From Nocardia uniformis NBRC 13702 (GTDB taxonomy: Bacteria > Actinomycetota > Actinomycetes > Mycobacteriales > Mycobacteriaceae), in the NCBI RefSeq assembly GCF_001613345.1, contig NZ_BDCE01000033.1, positions 1-64,000 on the forward strand: DNA of 64,000 nucleotides, read 5' to 3'. Every line of letters starts with the position of its first letter. Position 1 is the stretch's first letter. Of this stretch, positions 34,962 through 45,370 are shown piece by piece. Position numbers and translations under genes: made by a program. Below the pieces are notes generated by a model. That model was not told where the DNA came from. It did not search any database and saw only the letters and a program-made list of their open reading frames with translations.

Positions 34962-35801
34962 ATGGCCGACGGTCCGAGGTACCAACGGATCGCAGACCTC
35001 CTCCGCGAGGAGATCCGTGGAGGCAAGTGGAAACCAGGTGATCGGCTCCCGAGCCACAATGAGCTCGCCGATCAGATGCAGGTTTCAATCACCACCGCCC
35101 GCAACGCAATTCAGGTTCTGGTTGCCGAGAACCTGATCTATACGGCGACTTCCCGCGGCACCATCGTGCGCAGCCAGGAAGTGCTGGAATCAGTTGTCAC
35201 CACCCATATACGCCCGGACCGGCCGCGCGCGTCGCACGACATCTTCGTCGAGATCGCTCGCGCCGCCGGGCGGGAGCCCTCTAAACAGTTCACCGCCCGC
35301 ATGGAACCGGCAAGCGGGGAGGTAGCGCACTGGCTGGGCGTCCCGAAGGACTCCTGGGTGGTGGCGCGCACGGTATTCCAGTACCTGGACAACGAGCCGT
35401 GGTCCTGGGAGGTCAGCTTCTATCCGAGAGATCTCGCGGAAGCCACCGGTATCGACAGTCCACACGACATTCCGGAGGGCACCACCCGCAGGCTCGCCGA
35501 TCGCGGACACCCCGAAACCGCCCATCGCGACACCGTCGCCGCCCGCCCCGCCACCGGCGAGGAGGCCGCCGTCCTCGGTGTCAGCCCCGGCACCATCCTG
35601 CTCGACCACCTGCGTATCGGCGCGAACCACGACCGCATCACCCGCGTCACCCGCCACCGATCCATCGCCGGCCGCAACCGCCTCGCCTACGAACTGGGCG
35701 ACGACTCCGGTACCGATATGATCCGCCGCATCCTCGGCACCCCTCCCCCACCCGCCAATTCCCACTCCTTCGGCAACTCCCTGCTACCTGGCTCCCCATG
35801 A
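34962..35801 (+). CDS. GntR-family (HutC/UTRA type) transcriptional regulator
   Basis: About 279 aa. The winged-helix domain (residues 5-75; RYQRIADLLREEIRGGKW, LPSHNELADQMQVS) is followed by a UTRA effector domain (about 85-260). ATG at 34962 is chosen over TTG at 34938 because TAGGAG precedes it. ATGA overlap with the GNAT gene, so they are co-translated. The effector is unknown. The distal C-terminus (GTPPPPANSHSFGNSLLPG) is disordered. Confidence 0.9.
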   Translation: MADGPRYQRIADLLREEIRGGKWKPGDRLPSHNELADQMQVSITTARNAIQVLVAENLIYTATSRGTIVRSQEVLESVVTTHIRPDRPRASHDIFVEIARAAGREPSKQFTARMEPASGEVAHWLGVPKDSWVVARTVFQYLDNEPWSWEVSFYPRDLAEATGIDSPHDIPEGTTRRLADRGHPETAHRDTVAARPATGEEAAVLGVSPGTILLDHLRIGANHDRITRVTRHRSIAGRNRLAYELGDDSGTDMIRRILGTPPPPANSHSFGNSLLPGSP

Positions 35802-36376
35802 CCCTCCGCATCCGCCCAGCGCGCCTCGATGACCTAGGGACCATCTGTAGGTTCCGACTTCAACGCACGACGTGGCTGGCGGCCCGCGGCAGTGACCAAT
35901 GGACCCGCAAGGGCCGCGGCTTGCCGATCGAGATTTTCGCGCGCTCGGTCTCGCAATCGATCGGCAATGGCGAAACCTGGATCGCCGAGATCGGCGGCGA
36001 GTCCGCCGGAACCATCACCGTGAACGACCGCGCCGACGAAGGCCTCTGGTCCCCAGGGGAATTGGCCGACGCGGTCATCGTGCACTTCGCGATCGTGAAT
36101 CTGCGGTTTGCGGGGCAACGGGTGGGACAGGCGCTGTTGGCACATGCGGCTTCTGTTGCGCGAGAAAGGCATCGAAGGTGGGTGCGACTTGATGCGTGGA
36201 CCACCAATGATGGGCTACACAACTACTACCAGCGTACGGGTTTCCGATTTGTACGCGTCGCCGGCCCGGAGGCAACCGGACCGTCGACAGCGTTGTTCGA
36301 AAGACCTACCGCCAGTTGGGTTCCGCGGGGCCCGATGCAGGTTCCCGCGCTGTCGTATCCGGAGCTACTCGCGTGA
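35798..36376 (+). CDS. GNAT-family N-acetyltransferase
   Basis: 192 aa. Transfers an acetyl group from acetyl-CoA to an unidentified amine. It starts MTLRIRPARLDDL and has the acetyl-CoA loop region NLRFAGQRVGQALLAHA (a degenerate R/Q-x-x-G-x-G/A) and the closing DAWTTNDGLHNYYQRTGFRF typical of GNATs. Translationally coupled to the GntR regulator by ATGA. It converges on the ESX eccC gene with a 30-base gap. Confidence 0.85.
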   Translation: MTLRIRPARLDDLGTICRFRLQRTTWLAARGSDQWTRKGRGLPIEIFARSVSQSIGNGETWIAEIGGESAGTITVNDRADEGLWSPGELADAVIVHFAIVNLRFAGQRVGQALLAHAASVARERHRRWVRLDAWTTNDGLHNYYQRTGFRFVRVAGPEATGPSTALFERPTASWVPRGPMQVPALSYPELLA

Positions 36377-36406
36377 TGTGGTCGACGCCCACAATGCGCG
36401 ATCGGC

Positions 36407-39400
36407 TCACAACATCTGCGGCGGCGCGAACGCCACCTGCACCATCTCGAGGTCACGAGTTCGCGAGATCAGCGTGCCGCGGCCCGGCGGAAGCTTCGAT
36501 GCCCGCACGTCGCCGTACAGCTTGCCCTCGTCCTTGGGCGCGCTCATGAGTATCGCGTCGACCGAGAGGTCCTTCAGCGTGCCGAGAACCTTGTCGTAGA
36601 GCGCTCGTGCCGCACCGCCGGAGCGGCGGGTGACCACCAGGTGCAGGCCGATATCGCGGGCCTGCGGGAGGAAGGGCAGCAGCGGTTCGATGGGGTTGCG
36701 GCCACCGGTCACCACCATGTCGTAATCGTCGACCACGACATAGATCTCGGGGCCGGTCCACCAGCTGCGGTCACGCAACTGCTGCGGCGTGATATCCGCT
36801 CCCGGAATGCGCTTCTGCAGGTAGCCTGCGACTTCCTTGATCATGTCGAAGGAGGTCTGCGCCGAGGTCGAATATCCGGCCAGCTGCTGGCCCTCGATCA
36901 GGCCGAGCATGGTGCGCCGGTAGTCGATGAGGATGACGCGCGCCTCGTCGGCGGTGGAGTTCTCCGCCACGCCCAGGACGATATTGCGCAGTAGCATCGT
37001 CTTGCCGTGCTCCACATCGGCGAATGCCATCAGGTGCGGCTGTGCGTCGAAATCCAGGACCACCGGCTCCAACTCGTTCTCGCCGAGTCCGATCGCGACA
37101 CGGGTGCGGCCGAGTTGGATTCCGCGCTCCCGCACCGCGGCCAGCACTTCCTCGCGTGGGATCTCCGCCGGGAGCATCCGCACCTCGGGGGCGCGGGTGT
37201 ACGGATACAGCTCGTTTAGCTGCAGTTTGGCGCTGCCGACACCCTCGGACAGGGTACTCGAGTCGGAGTCGGAGTCCAGTCGCGGTAATGCGACCAGCAT
37301 GTGCAGCTTCTCCTTGGTCAGACCCCGGCCGGGCCGACCCAATGGAACGAGATTCGCGGTGCGGCGGTCCATTTCGGAATCGGACGGATCACCGAGCCGA
37401 AGCTCCAGCCGGGTTCCGATGAGATCCTTGACAGCCGGCCGGATTTCGGCCCATCGGTTCGCGGCCACCATAATGTGGATGCCATATGACAGCCCCTGCT
37501 GGACCAGTGCGTTCAGCGCCGGCTCCAGCTGGTCGTACTCGCCGCGGATGGTCGCCCACCCGTCGACGACCAGGAATACATCGCCGAATTCGTCCTGCGA
37601 CAACGGATCCGCGGCCTGCTGGGCCGCGGACAGCTGATGCAACGCGGCCTTGCGCTTACGGAATTCGTGAATCGATTCGATTCCGAGGGCACGGAAGCGT
37701 TCCTCGCGCTGCCGTAGCAGGGCGGCCATCTCGGCAATGGTCCGTCGTACCCGGTCCACCTCCATTCGGGTGGCGACCGAGCCGACGTGCGGCAGATCGG
37801 CTAGACCGGTGAGGGTGCCACCACCGAAATCGAGGCAATAGAATTGCACCTGCTGCGGAGTATGGGTGGCCGCGGCCGCCATGATGACCGTGCGCAGCGT
37901 CGTCGACTTACCGGATTGCGGACCGCCGACGACGGCGAGATTTCCCTGCGCTCCAGCCAGGTCGATGATCAGCACGTCACGTCGCTGCTCGTACGGCTTA
38001 TCGATCACACCAATCGGGAGCCACAGCTGACCGTGGCGGTTGGCAGGCGAACGCCAATCCGGGTCGGGCAGTAGCATATCCACAGTCGGAGACTCGTCCA
38101 ATGGCGGCAGCCAGACCTCGTGCGCGGGGCGGCCGTGGCCCACCAGACGCTTGACGACCACCTGCAACAGGCTGTCGGGAACACCTTCGTCCGCGGGCGG
38201 CGGTGGCGGCAGCAGGTCCAGCGGATCGAGCGGGTTCTCCGGTTCGGGCGCGGGCGGCAGCTCCACCGACGCCGCGGTGAAGACGCGCGGCACCTCGATC
38301 GCCGTGCGCCCACCCACCCGCCGAGTCGCGCGCGGCGCGACGTACGGCCCCGACACGTAGGTTCCATTGAACCGCAACGGGTCCGAGGCATCGCTCTTCA
38401 GATAGCCCGAACCGGGAACCGACGGCAGGTGATAAGCGTCGGTGATTCCCAGCACGGCGCGGGATTCATTGGCGGAGAACGTGCGCAGACCGATTCGGTA
38501 GGACAGGTGCGCGTCCAGTCCACGCAGCTTGTTCTCTTCCAATCGCTGCGAGGCGAGCAACAGATGTACGTGCAGGGAGCGGCCGAGTCGGCCGATCATG
38601 ACGAACAGATCCGCGAAATCCGGTTTCTGCGAGAGCAGTTCGGAGAACTCGTCGATAACGATGAACAAGGCGGGCAGCGGGTCGAGCTGCACACCGGCCG
38701 CGCGGGCCTTCTCGTACTCGACCACATTCGCGAAATTGCCCGCGGAGCGAAGTAGTTCCTGCCGACGGTTCATCTCACCGGCCAACGCGTCCTTCATACG
38801 GTCGACCAGATCGAGTTCCTCCTCGAGGTTGGTGATGACCGCGGCGACATGAGGCAGTGGTTCCAGACCGAGGAAGGTGGCGCCACCCTTGAAGTCGACC
38901 AGGACCAGGTTGAGCTGGTCGGGCGAGTGCAGGGTGACGAGCGAAAGCACAAGTGTGCGAAGGAATTCCGACTTTCCGGAACCGGTGGCACCGATACACA
39001 GACCATGCGGGCCCATGCCGTTCTCGGCGGACTCCTTGATATCGAGTTCGACAGGCGTCCCGTCCGGCGTCACACCGATCGGCACCCGCAGGCGCTCGCG
39101 ACCGGCACGCGGGCGCCACACCTTGGCCGCATCGATCTGCGCCGCGTCCGGAACCTTCAGCAGCGCCATCAGACCCGGGTCGGTGGTCGTGGTGTTGTCG
39201 CCGAGGTTGACGATCTGCGCCGCGGTGGCAATCCGGTACCGAGCCAAGTTGCGGGCGAACGCCTCCGCCTCCGCCAGGTCCACCTGATCAGTGGTGGCGA
39301 ACTTCTCGGTGCCGGCGGCACTCTTGGCGAATACGTCGCCCCCGGCGGCGACCAACTGCAGCCCGCGACGCGCACCGAGTCCGTTCTCGGGTGCCGTCAG

Positions 39401-40441
39401 ATCGATGACCGTCACCGAATCGAGGCCGGATTCGCCGACGAGACGTTCGGTGCCACTCACATAACCGTCGTCGATGATCACGACCATATGGACACGGCCC
39501 TGTGTCGGTTGCGGATTGCGCATGAAGCGCCCGCGCTCGAGTAGGTCGTCCGCCAGTGCGGTCTCGAGTTCCGCCAGGGACCGGTAGACCATGCGCACCG
39601 AGCCCATACCGTCGCGTTCCTTCGGATGCTGCAGGTGCGGCAGCCATTTCGCCCACGACCAGGTCTCGCCGTCCGGTTCGGCACATACGATCGCCACGGC
39701 CACGTGATCGGGACCGTGGAATGCGGTGAGTTCCATCAGCATCGAGCGCACCAGCCTGTGCGCATCCTCGGTCGGACCTTCGACATTGATGGCGGGGAAG
39801 GCACGCAGCGACACCGCGGTCGGCAGATGGTGCACGACGGAGTGTGTACGAACGAACCGGCGCAGCGCCACGGTGGAGACCGGCTCCAGATCCTCCAGCG
39901 GGCCGGTTTCGGGCCGCGCGAGTTTCGTTGCCAGACGGTGGGTTCCGACGCCGACGCGGACGTGACCGAAGTCCGGGTCGTTGGGCCGCCGCTCCCACAT
40001 CCGCCGAGTGCCTACGAGGGATGGCAGATCCGCCGGTTCGGGATGGCTCCACACCAGTGTCTCGGCCTGTTTGGCACCGGTGCGGCGGACATCCTTGCGG
40101 ATCTGGTCCAGATAGCGGAAGTAGTCCTTGCGGTCTTCATTGAGCTCGCCGGCGTTCTTGTTGCCGCTGCGACCGGCTCCCATGAACATGCCGACCATTG
40201 ACATGAGCATCATCATCGGGAACATCATCATGAATGGATTGGCGAAGAGATTTCGCCCCATCATGACCATCATGGAGATCATGCCGACAACGGCGACCAC
40301 CATGATCACGGGCATGAGCTTCATCAACAGCGGCGTCGCGACCGGACGGGGAATCTCTGGTGGGGCGGTCAGAGCGACCTCGCCGCCCGGTGCGCGCGGC
40401 GGCGCGATACGGGGCCGTCGCACGAAACCTTCGGTAGCCAT
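36407..40441 (-). CDS. eccC: EccC, ATPase of the second ESX locus
   Basis: 1344 aa, single-chain EccC. Two membrane helices (about 45-92, with very Met-rich stretches such as MMMFPMMMLMSMVG), then three FtsK/SpoIIIE domains: Walker A GATGSGKSE (about 480), GGPQSGKST (about 840), and a degenerate third, ADVEHGKTM (about 1138). ATG 40441 is chosen (MATEGFVRRPRIAP, GGAG 8 bases upstream). Order on the minus strand is eccD-mycP-eccC, probably one operon; it is the last gene. Paralogous to EccC4 over the full length. Confidence 0.95.
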   Translation of the reverse strand: MATEGFVRRPRIAPPRAPGGEVALTAPPEIPRPVATPLLMKLMPVIMVVAVVGMISMMVMMGRNLFANPFMMMFPMMMLMSMVGMFMGAGRSGNKNAGELNEDRKDYFRYLDQIRKDVRRTGAKQAETLVWSHPEPADLPSLVGTRRMWERRPNDPDFGHVRVGVGTHRLATKLARPETGPLEDLEPVSTVALRRFVRTHSVVHHLPTAVSLRAFPAINVEGPTEDAHRLVRSMLMELTAFHGPDHVAVAIVCAEPDGETWSWAKWLPHLQHPKERDGMGSVRMVYRSLAELETALADDLLERGRFMRNPQPTQGRVHMVVIIDDGYVSGTERLVGESGLDSVTVIDLTAPENGLGARRGLQLVAAGGDVFAKSAAGTEKFATTDQVDLAEAEAFARNLARYRIATAAQIVNLGDNTTTTDPGLMALLKVPDAAQIDAAKVWRPRAGRERLRVPIGVTPDGTPVELDIKESAENGMGPHGLCIGATGSGKSEFLRTLVLSLVTLHSPDQLNLVLVDFKGGATFLGLEPLPHVAAVITNLEEELDLVDRMKDALAGEMNRRQELLRSAGNFANVVEYEKARAAGVQLDPLPALFIVIDEFSELLSQKPDFADLFVMIGRLGRSLHVHLLLASQRLEENKLRGLDAHLSYRIGLRTFSANESRAVLGITDAYHLPSVPGSGYLKSDASDPLRFNGTYVSGPYVAPRATRRVGGRTAIEVPRVFTAASVELPPAPEPENPLDPLDLLPPPPPADEGVPDSLLQVVVKRLVGHGRPAHEVWLPPLDESPTVDMLLPDPDWRSPANRHGQLWLPIGVIDKPYEQRRDVLIIDLAGAQGNLAVVGGPQSGKSTTLRTVIMAAAATHTPQQVQFYCLDFGGGTLTGLADLPHVGSVATRMEVDRVRRTIAEMAALLRQREERFRALGIESIHEFRKRKAALHQLSAAQQAADPLSQDEFGDVFLVVDGWATIRGEYDQLEPALNALVQQGLSYGIHIMVAANRWAEIRPAVKDLIGTRLELRLGDPSDSEMDRRTANLVPLGRPGRGLTKEKLHMLVALPRLDSDSDSSTLSEGVGSAKLQLNELYPYTRAPEVRMLPAEIPREEVLAAVRERGIQLGRTRVAIGLGENELEPVVLDFDAQPHLMAFADVEHGKTMLLRNIVLGVAENSTADEARVILIDYRRTMLGLIEGQQLAGYSTSAQTSFDMIKEVAGYLQKRIPGADITPQQLRDRSWWTGPEIYVVVDDYDMVVTGGRNPIEPLLPFLPQARDIGLHLVVTRRSGGAARALYDKVLGTLKDLSVDAILMSAPKDEGKLYGDVRASKLPPGRGTLISRTRDLEMVQVAFAPPQML

Positions 40442-40458
40442 GGATCTTTCTCCGGTCG

Positions 40459-41883
40459 TTACGAGTCGAGGTCGGGCAGCAGATCGCTGTCGCGCTTGCG
40501 GCGGTACGGAATCGAAATGGCGAAACCGATTGCCAGCGTGGTCAGACAGGCGATGGACCCGATTGTGGCGACGAGTCGCGGGAGGCGTTCCGGTCCCGGC
40601 GGCCGGATGGGTTCGGGAAAGGCGCGAGGTACATCGGCGCCGGAGCTCACCGGTTGGTCGGGCAGCTGGTCGGTGAGCGCCGCGACAGGATCGATCAGTC
40701 CGTGGCCGATACGGTCGTCGCGTCCCGGCCCAGGGCCGTGCGCGGTGTGGGTGATCCGGTCCATGACCTGCTGTGCGGTCAGCTCCGGAAACCGGGCTCG
40801 AATGAGCGCTGCGAGCCCGGCCACGTACGGCGCGGCGAAGCTGGTGCCGTCGATCGTGGACATGCCCTGCTGAGTCGGCACCGCATTCACCAGCCCCGTA
40901 CCACCGGGCTTGCTGTCCAGCGAGACGATCTGGCGGCCGATGGCGGCAACACCGATCCAGGGTCCATACAGCGTGATATTCGACGGACTCCCGTCGGACT
41001 CGACCGACGCGACCGACAGCACATACGGGCTGAACCAGGCCGGACTGGCTACGGTCTGCACCTTGCCCCACCCGGTCCCGGTGTTCTGAGTGCCACAGGC
41101 GGAGCCTTCGGACAGGTTCCCCGCGGCGGCGACAACGACCACATTGCGTTCGTAGGCGTACTGCACGGCAGCGCCCAGCGCACCGTCCACCATGGTGGAT
41201 CCGGCGGTGGTACAGGCGACTTCGGAGATGTTGATAACCGTGGAGCCCATATCCACCGCGCGCACGACCGCCGCGGCGAGGGTCAGTACATTGCCATATC
41301 CCGAGGTGTCGATGGCGCCCGGTTCTTCACCTCGGCGGCTCTCCTTCGTCTTGTAGGCGAGGCTGAGCTGGCGAATGGTGAGAATCTCCGCATCCGGCGC
41401 GACACCGGCGAAGGCGTCGTCGGGGCTGGGCTGCGCGGCGATGATACCGGCGACCAAGGTGCCGTGGCTGTCGCAGTCGACGGTCCCGTCGCTGTCGGAG
41501 ACGAAATCACCACCCGGCTGCAATGCGGGCAGGCGCGGATGCGGGTTCACCCCGGTATCGATGACCGCCACCTTCTGGCCCGCACCGCGACTGAACTGCC
41601 AGGCCGCAGGCAGATTGAGCACCCGCTGCGCGAGCGGTGCCTCGCGGAGCTGCCCACCCGTGAAGGTCGGTTCGGCACACACGGTCTGCTGTTCGGTCGG
41701 TTCCAGCGGAGCGGGATTCCCGCTCAGCGCCTGTGCGCTGCCGAGCGCACCCGGATCGACGGTCGGCGGTGCGACGGTGAGCACCGGCCGGGCGGAGGCA
41801 GGCACCACCGGGCCTGCCAGCGCCGCGCCGAGAATCGCTGTGGCGCACAGTGTGCGCACCCATGTCCCGGCGAGCCAGCTCAT
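40459..41883 (-). CDS. mycP: Mycosin, subtilisin-like protease of the second ESX locus
   Basis: 474 aa. Signal peptide (1-31), triad D109 (VIDTGV), H140 (CDSHGTLVAG), S348 (DGTSFAAP), oxyanion N256, and a C-terminal helix (about 435-458) with a basic tail. ATG 41883 overlaps the eccD stop (ATGA), so the pair is translationally coupled. It ends 17 bases before the eccC start. Confidence 0.95.
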   Translation of the reverse strand: MSWLAGTWVRTLCATAILGAALAGPVVPASARPVLTVAPPTVDPGALGSAQALSGNPAPLEPTEQQTVCAEPTFTGGQLREAPLAQRVLNLPAAWQFSRGAGQKVAVIDTGVNPHPRLPALQPGGDFVSDSDGTVDCDSHGTLVAGIIAAQPSPDDAFAGVAPDAEILTIRQLSLAYKTKESRRGEEPGAIDTSGYGNVLTLAAAVVRAVDMGSTVINISEVACTTAGSTMVDGALGAAVQYAYERNVVVVAAAGNLSEGSACGTQNTGTGWGKVQTVASPAWFSPYVLSVASVESDGSPSNITLYGPWIGVAAIGRQIVSLDSKPGGTGLVNAVPTQQGMSTIDGTSFAAPYVAGLAALIRARFPELTAQQVMDRITHTAHGPGPGRDDRIGHGLIDPVAALTDQLPDQPVSSGADVPRAFPEPIRPPGPERLPRLVATIGSIACLTTLAIGFAISIPYRRKRDSDLLPDLDS

Positions 41884-43355
41884 AGATTCCGGGCCATCGA
41901 GTAGATGCCCATGAGCCACAACACAAGCGGAATGATCGACACGATCAGCATGTATTCGAAGATCTCGATGAACCGCCGTGTCACCGGCGTCACCTCGATA
42001 TGCGGGCCGATCACACCGAATCCTGTCGCACTCACCGCGAAGGCGAGCAGCAGTGCCATCGATACCAGCAGTAGATCCGAATCCCCCAGTGCCAACAACC
42101 CGATCAGCGACAGAAAGGTGACGCAGCCGCCCACGATCAGGGTGCTCGCCTGCGCGAGATCGGCATAGGCACGCCCTCGCAGACACAGCAGGATCGACAC
42201 CACGACGGCCAGGGTGATGCCCTGCCACTTGGCGGCACCGAGCGGGTCGGCCGTCCCCAGCGCGCCGAAAATCGCACCCAGCGTAATGCCGATTACCAGG
42301 CCGGTCTGATAGTGGTTGGCGACCCGGGCACGCAGGCCGAGCCCGTGCGCCGAGGGCAGTGCGGTGGCACCGATGGCGCCGATACCTTCGAGCGTGGGCC
42401 GCGGTTCATGGTCGGCCGGATCGATTGCCGCACCGGCCGTGGGCACCGGCGGCACGGGCAGCCGCGCGAGCGTGGCGGCCAGGCGAGAGGTCATGGACAG
42501 CGCCAGCATCGAGACGATCAGCACGCCGGCGGCGATTTTCGGCAGTTCCGTGTCCCAGATCATGCGCACCGCCGCCGCGCCGCCGGCGAAGATGATGACC
42601 GTGACGACCGCGGTCACCACCGCGGCGCCCGCGCCGATGAGCCGGTAGCCGACGATGGCGACCAGCAGTGTGGCGGTCGCGCCGAGTAGGAGGTGCGGAC
42701 TGCCGATCGGGCCGGGTACCGCCAAACCCGCACCCCCGAAGGTAAGCAGCAGCATGCACAGCAGCAGCACGGTCGCGGTGAGTTCGTCAGCGTATTTGCG
42801 GAGGGCGATCATGGCGGCCACCCCCGCGGCCACGGAACAGCCGAGGAGCACCGACGGTGCCACGAAGGTGTCGCCGTCGCCGCGAGCGAGCGCGGCGAGC
42901 AGCAATCCGAACAACACGGCGACGACTGCGGTGGACAGACCCACCCAGCGCGCCGAACCAGCGGACCAACCACGGAAGTCGGCGTCGGTGAGGCGTGCCA
43001 CCGCATCGATCACGTCATCGAACAGCGCGGGCGCTTCCTTGGCGGTATTCGACCGCAGCACCAGCAGTTCGCCGTCGTACACCTCGGCGTCGTGCAGGGT
43101 TTGGCCCGATGCGATCACATCCCGGCCGAGTTTGGCCAGGGTCCAGTGTTCGGGTACCACCACCGCTTCCCCATCCTCGCTGTCGGCGAGGCCGGGATTT
43201 CGTGATGCGATGAGTTTGACGAGATCACCGATGAATACGGCGATTGGGACGTTTGCCGGCAGGCCGACGTCGAGCTGGGTATTCCCCCCGATGACGGACA
43301 CGCGGCACAATTCGGTTTCAGCGGCGCCCAAGCCACTGATCGACTGTGCTGTCAC
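41880..43355 (-). CDS. eccD: EccD, channel protein of the second ESX locus
   Basis: 491 aa. N-terminal ubiquitin-like domain (to about residue 105) followed by about eleven membrane helices with a cytoplasmic loop near 300-345. GTG 43355 is chosen because CAGGAG lies 11 bases upstream and the length equals that of EccD4. First gene of the eccD-mycP-eccC run; divergent from eccA across a 153-base gap. Confidence 0.94.
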   Translation of the reverse strand: MTAQSISGLGAAETELCRVSVIGGNTQLDVGLPANVPIAVFIGDLVKLIASRNPGLADSEDGEAVVVPEHWTLAKLGRDVIASGQTLHDAEVYDGELLVLRSNTAKEAPALFDDVIDAVARLTDADFRGWSAGSARWVGLSTAVVAVLFGLLLAALARGDGDTFVAPSVLLGCSVAAGVAAMIALRKYADELTATVLLLCMLLLTFGGAGLAVPGPIGSPHLLLGATATLLVAIVGYRLIGAGAAVVTAVVTVIIFAGGAAAVRMIWDTELPKIAAGVLIVSMLALSMTSRLAATLARLPVPPVPTAGAAIDPADHEPRPTLEGIGAIGATALPSAHGLGLRARVANHYQTGLVIGITLGAIFGALGTADPLGAAKWQGITLAVVVSILLCLRGRAYADLAQASTLIVGGCVTFLSLIGLLALGDSDLLLVSMALLLAFAVSATGFGVIGPHIEVTPVTRRFIEIFEYMLIVSIIPLVLWLMGIYSMARNL

Positions 43356-43385
43356 TTGTTCAACTACTCCTGCCTTCACATACAG

Positions 43386-43415
43386 TTGCCCACGCGAGGC
43401 GGGTAACCATAATGT
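43386..43415 (+). promoter_or_regulatory. Possible eccA promoter
   Basis: TTGCCC (43386-43391), an 18-base spacer and TAATGT (43410-43415) lie in the eccD-eccA divergent gap, about 95 bases before the eccA start. Weak match to housekeeping-type promoters; no Zur- or IdeR-like palindrome is visible nearby. Confidence 0.3.
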
Positions 43416-43508
43416 ATCCGACAGTGCGCTTCTGCGAAGATCGCACACCGTGGTGGAGATTGTGAACGAAAGATTAACCAGGATCGACGAATTCGGGGTT
43501 CGGCCAAA

Positions 43509-45347
43509 ATGATCGATACTCGCCAGGCACAGCGCGCCTTCGACGCCGGTGTGCTGTCCTTGGGGCTCGCCATCGAAGGTCAGGAGTCGACCCGCGATCT
43601 CGAATACGCCAAGCTGGCCTTTCAGCGGGCAACGGAGTGGGATCCGACCATGTGCGACGCCTGGCTGGGCTTGGCCGCGGCCGGCGAGCTCACCCAGGAT
43701 GTGCTGTACAACCTGCACAAGACCAGCACCATCTCATTGGGACGCGAGCAGCGGCGGATCGGTTTGCCGCCCCGCGCCCTTGCCGGGCGATTCTTACCCG
43801 GGCTTTACATCGACTATCCGCTGTCGAGCTTCACCGAAGTCTGGCTCGCCTACGCGGCGCACCTGATCGCCGACAAGCAATACGACGAGGCCGAGCGGGT
43901 GCTCGACGAACTCGACCAGCAGCGACGCCAACGTCGGCTCGACAATCCGGAATACGAGATTGATGGCCGTATCGCCAGTTACATGCGTGGCCTGCTGCAC
44001 TACAACACCCAGCGCTGGCCGGATGTCATGGTCGTGCTGTCCGGGTCGGCCGAATGGGAGGATCCGTATCTGGCCGCCGGCGCGCATGTGATGGTCGGTA
44101 CGGCGTGTGCGCAACTGGGTCTGTTCGGCGAGGCGATTCGCCGGATGGAACAGGCCGAGAACGGTCCCATTCCGGCCGCGCGCACCGCCGCCATGTTCTG
44201 CCGCGGCCTCTGCCTGCGCGAGACCGGCGCCGCCGATGAGGCCCAGGCGATGTTCGAGCAGGTGTACTCGCAAGCACCGGATTTCGATGCCAATACCGCG
44301 GCCATGCGTGACCGCACCTATCGCATCACCATCACCTCCAAAGAGGTGATCGAGGCTCGTACCGACAGGTGGGATCCGGCCTCGGCTCCGTCACTCGCGG
44401 AGAAACAGAAGGCAGAGAACGTCGATCGCGCCAAGCAGATCCTGGCTGAGGCGCGTGCCGATCTGGACAATCAGATCGGGCTCGCCGCCGTAAAGAACCA
44501 GGTGGCCAAACTGCAGTCCAGCGTACAGCTGGCCAAAATCCGCTCCGAGAAGGGGCTTTCGAGCGCCGCCCGCGGCCAGCATCTGGCTTTCACCGGACCA
44601 CCCGGCACCGGTAAGACGACCATCGCTCGTGTTGTGGCGAAAATCTATTGTGGCCTGGGAATTCTCCAGACCGAGAAGGTGGTCGAGGCCAAGCGCTCCG
44701 ACTTCGTCGGCCAGCATCTGGGCTCCACGGCGATCAAAACCGATAAGCTCATCGACACCGCCCTCGACGGCGTGCTGTTCATCGACGAGGCGTACACCCT
44801 GATCCAGACCGGACTGTCGGGCGGCGACGCGTTCGGCCGCGAAGCGGTGGATACCCTGCTGGCGCGGATGGAGAACGACCGCGATCGGCTGGTGGTCATT
44901 ATCGCCGGGTACGACGGCGAGATCGATCGGTTCCTATCCGCCAATGACGGTCTGTCCTCCCGGTTCGCCAAGCGACTCCAGTTCCCGTCCTATACGGCAG
45001 AAGAGCTGGGCGAGATCGGTCAGGTCATTGCGAGCAAACGAGATTCGGCCCTGTCCGACGACGCGATGGCGCTACTGGTGCGGACCTGTAAGCGGCTCTA
45101 CGACATGGAGAGCAAGGACCAGAGCGGCCAACCGCGCCGCGGTGTCGATCTCGCTGGCAATGGCCGCTTCATCCGCAATCTCATCGAAGCCGCCGAAGAG
45201 GAGCGCGAGTTCCGACTCGCCAATGATGATTCCATCGATCTGCACGAGGTCGACGAGTCGGTGCTGATGCGGATCGAGGTGCCCGATATGCAGTCGGCGC
45301 TACAGACCATTCTGGCAACGCTCGGATTGACCGCCGCCGCAGCATGA
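43509..45347 (+). CDS. eccA: EccA, AAA+ ATPase of the second ESX locus
   Basis: 612 aa cytosolic AAA+ protein thought to release EspG or recycle substrates. A TPR-type helical N-domain (1-290) is followed by a CbxX/CfqX-type AAA+ domain: Walker A GPPGTGKTT (about 363-371), Walker B VLFIDEAY (about 420-427), and sensor region SSRFAKRLQFP. ATG at 43509. Followed by eccE on the same strand with a 23-base gap. EccA is absent from the ESX-4 locus here, consistent with PE/PPE-EspG substrates in this locus only. Confidence 0.95.
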   Translation: MIDTRQAQRAFDAGVLSLGLAIEGQESTRDLEYAKLAFQRATEWDPTMCDAWLGLAAAGELTQDVLYNLHKTSTISLGREQRRIGLPPRALAGRFLPGLYIDYPLSSFTEVWLAYAAHLIADKQYDEAERVLDELDQQRRQRRLDNPEYEIDGRIASYMRGLLHYNTQRWPDVMVVLSGSAEWEDPYLAAGAHVMVGTACAQLGLFGEAIRRMEQAENGPIPAARTAAMFCRGLCLRETGAADEAQAMFEQVYSQAPDFDANTAAMRDRTYRITITSKEVIEARTDRWDPASAPSLAEKQKAENVDRAKQILAEARADLDNQIGLAAVKNQVAKLQSSVQLAKIRSEKGLSSAARGQHLAFTGPPGTGKTTIARVVAKIYCGLGILQTEKVVEAKRSDFVGQHLGSTAIKTDKLIDTALDGVLFIDEAYTLIQTGLSGGDAFGREAVDTLLARMENDRDRLVVIIAGYDGEIDRFLSANDGLSSRFAKRLQFPSYTAEELGEIGQVIASKRDSALSDDAMALLVRTCKRLYDMESKDQSGQPRRGVDLAGNGRFIRNLIEAAEEEREFRLANDDSIDLHEVDESVLMRIEVPDMQSALQTILATLGLTAAAA

Positions 45348-45370
45348 TCGGGTAACCGGGGGAACAAACA

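Noticed and set aside
43356..43508. Zur or IdeR operator before eccA/eccD
   Set aside because: No TTAGGTTAGGCTAACC-type or Zur-type palindrome is visible, so an ESX-3-like metal control is not supported.
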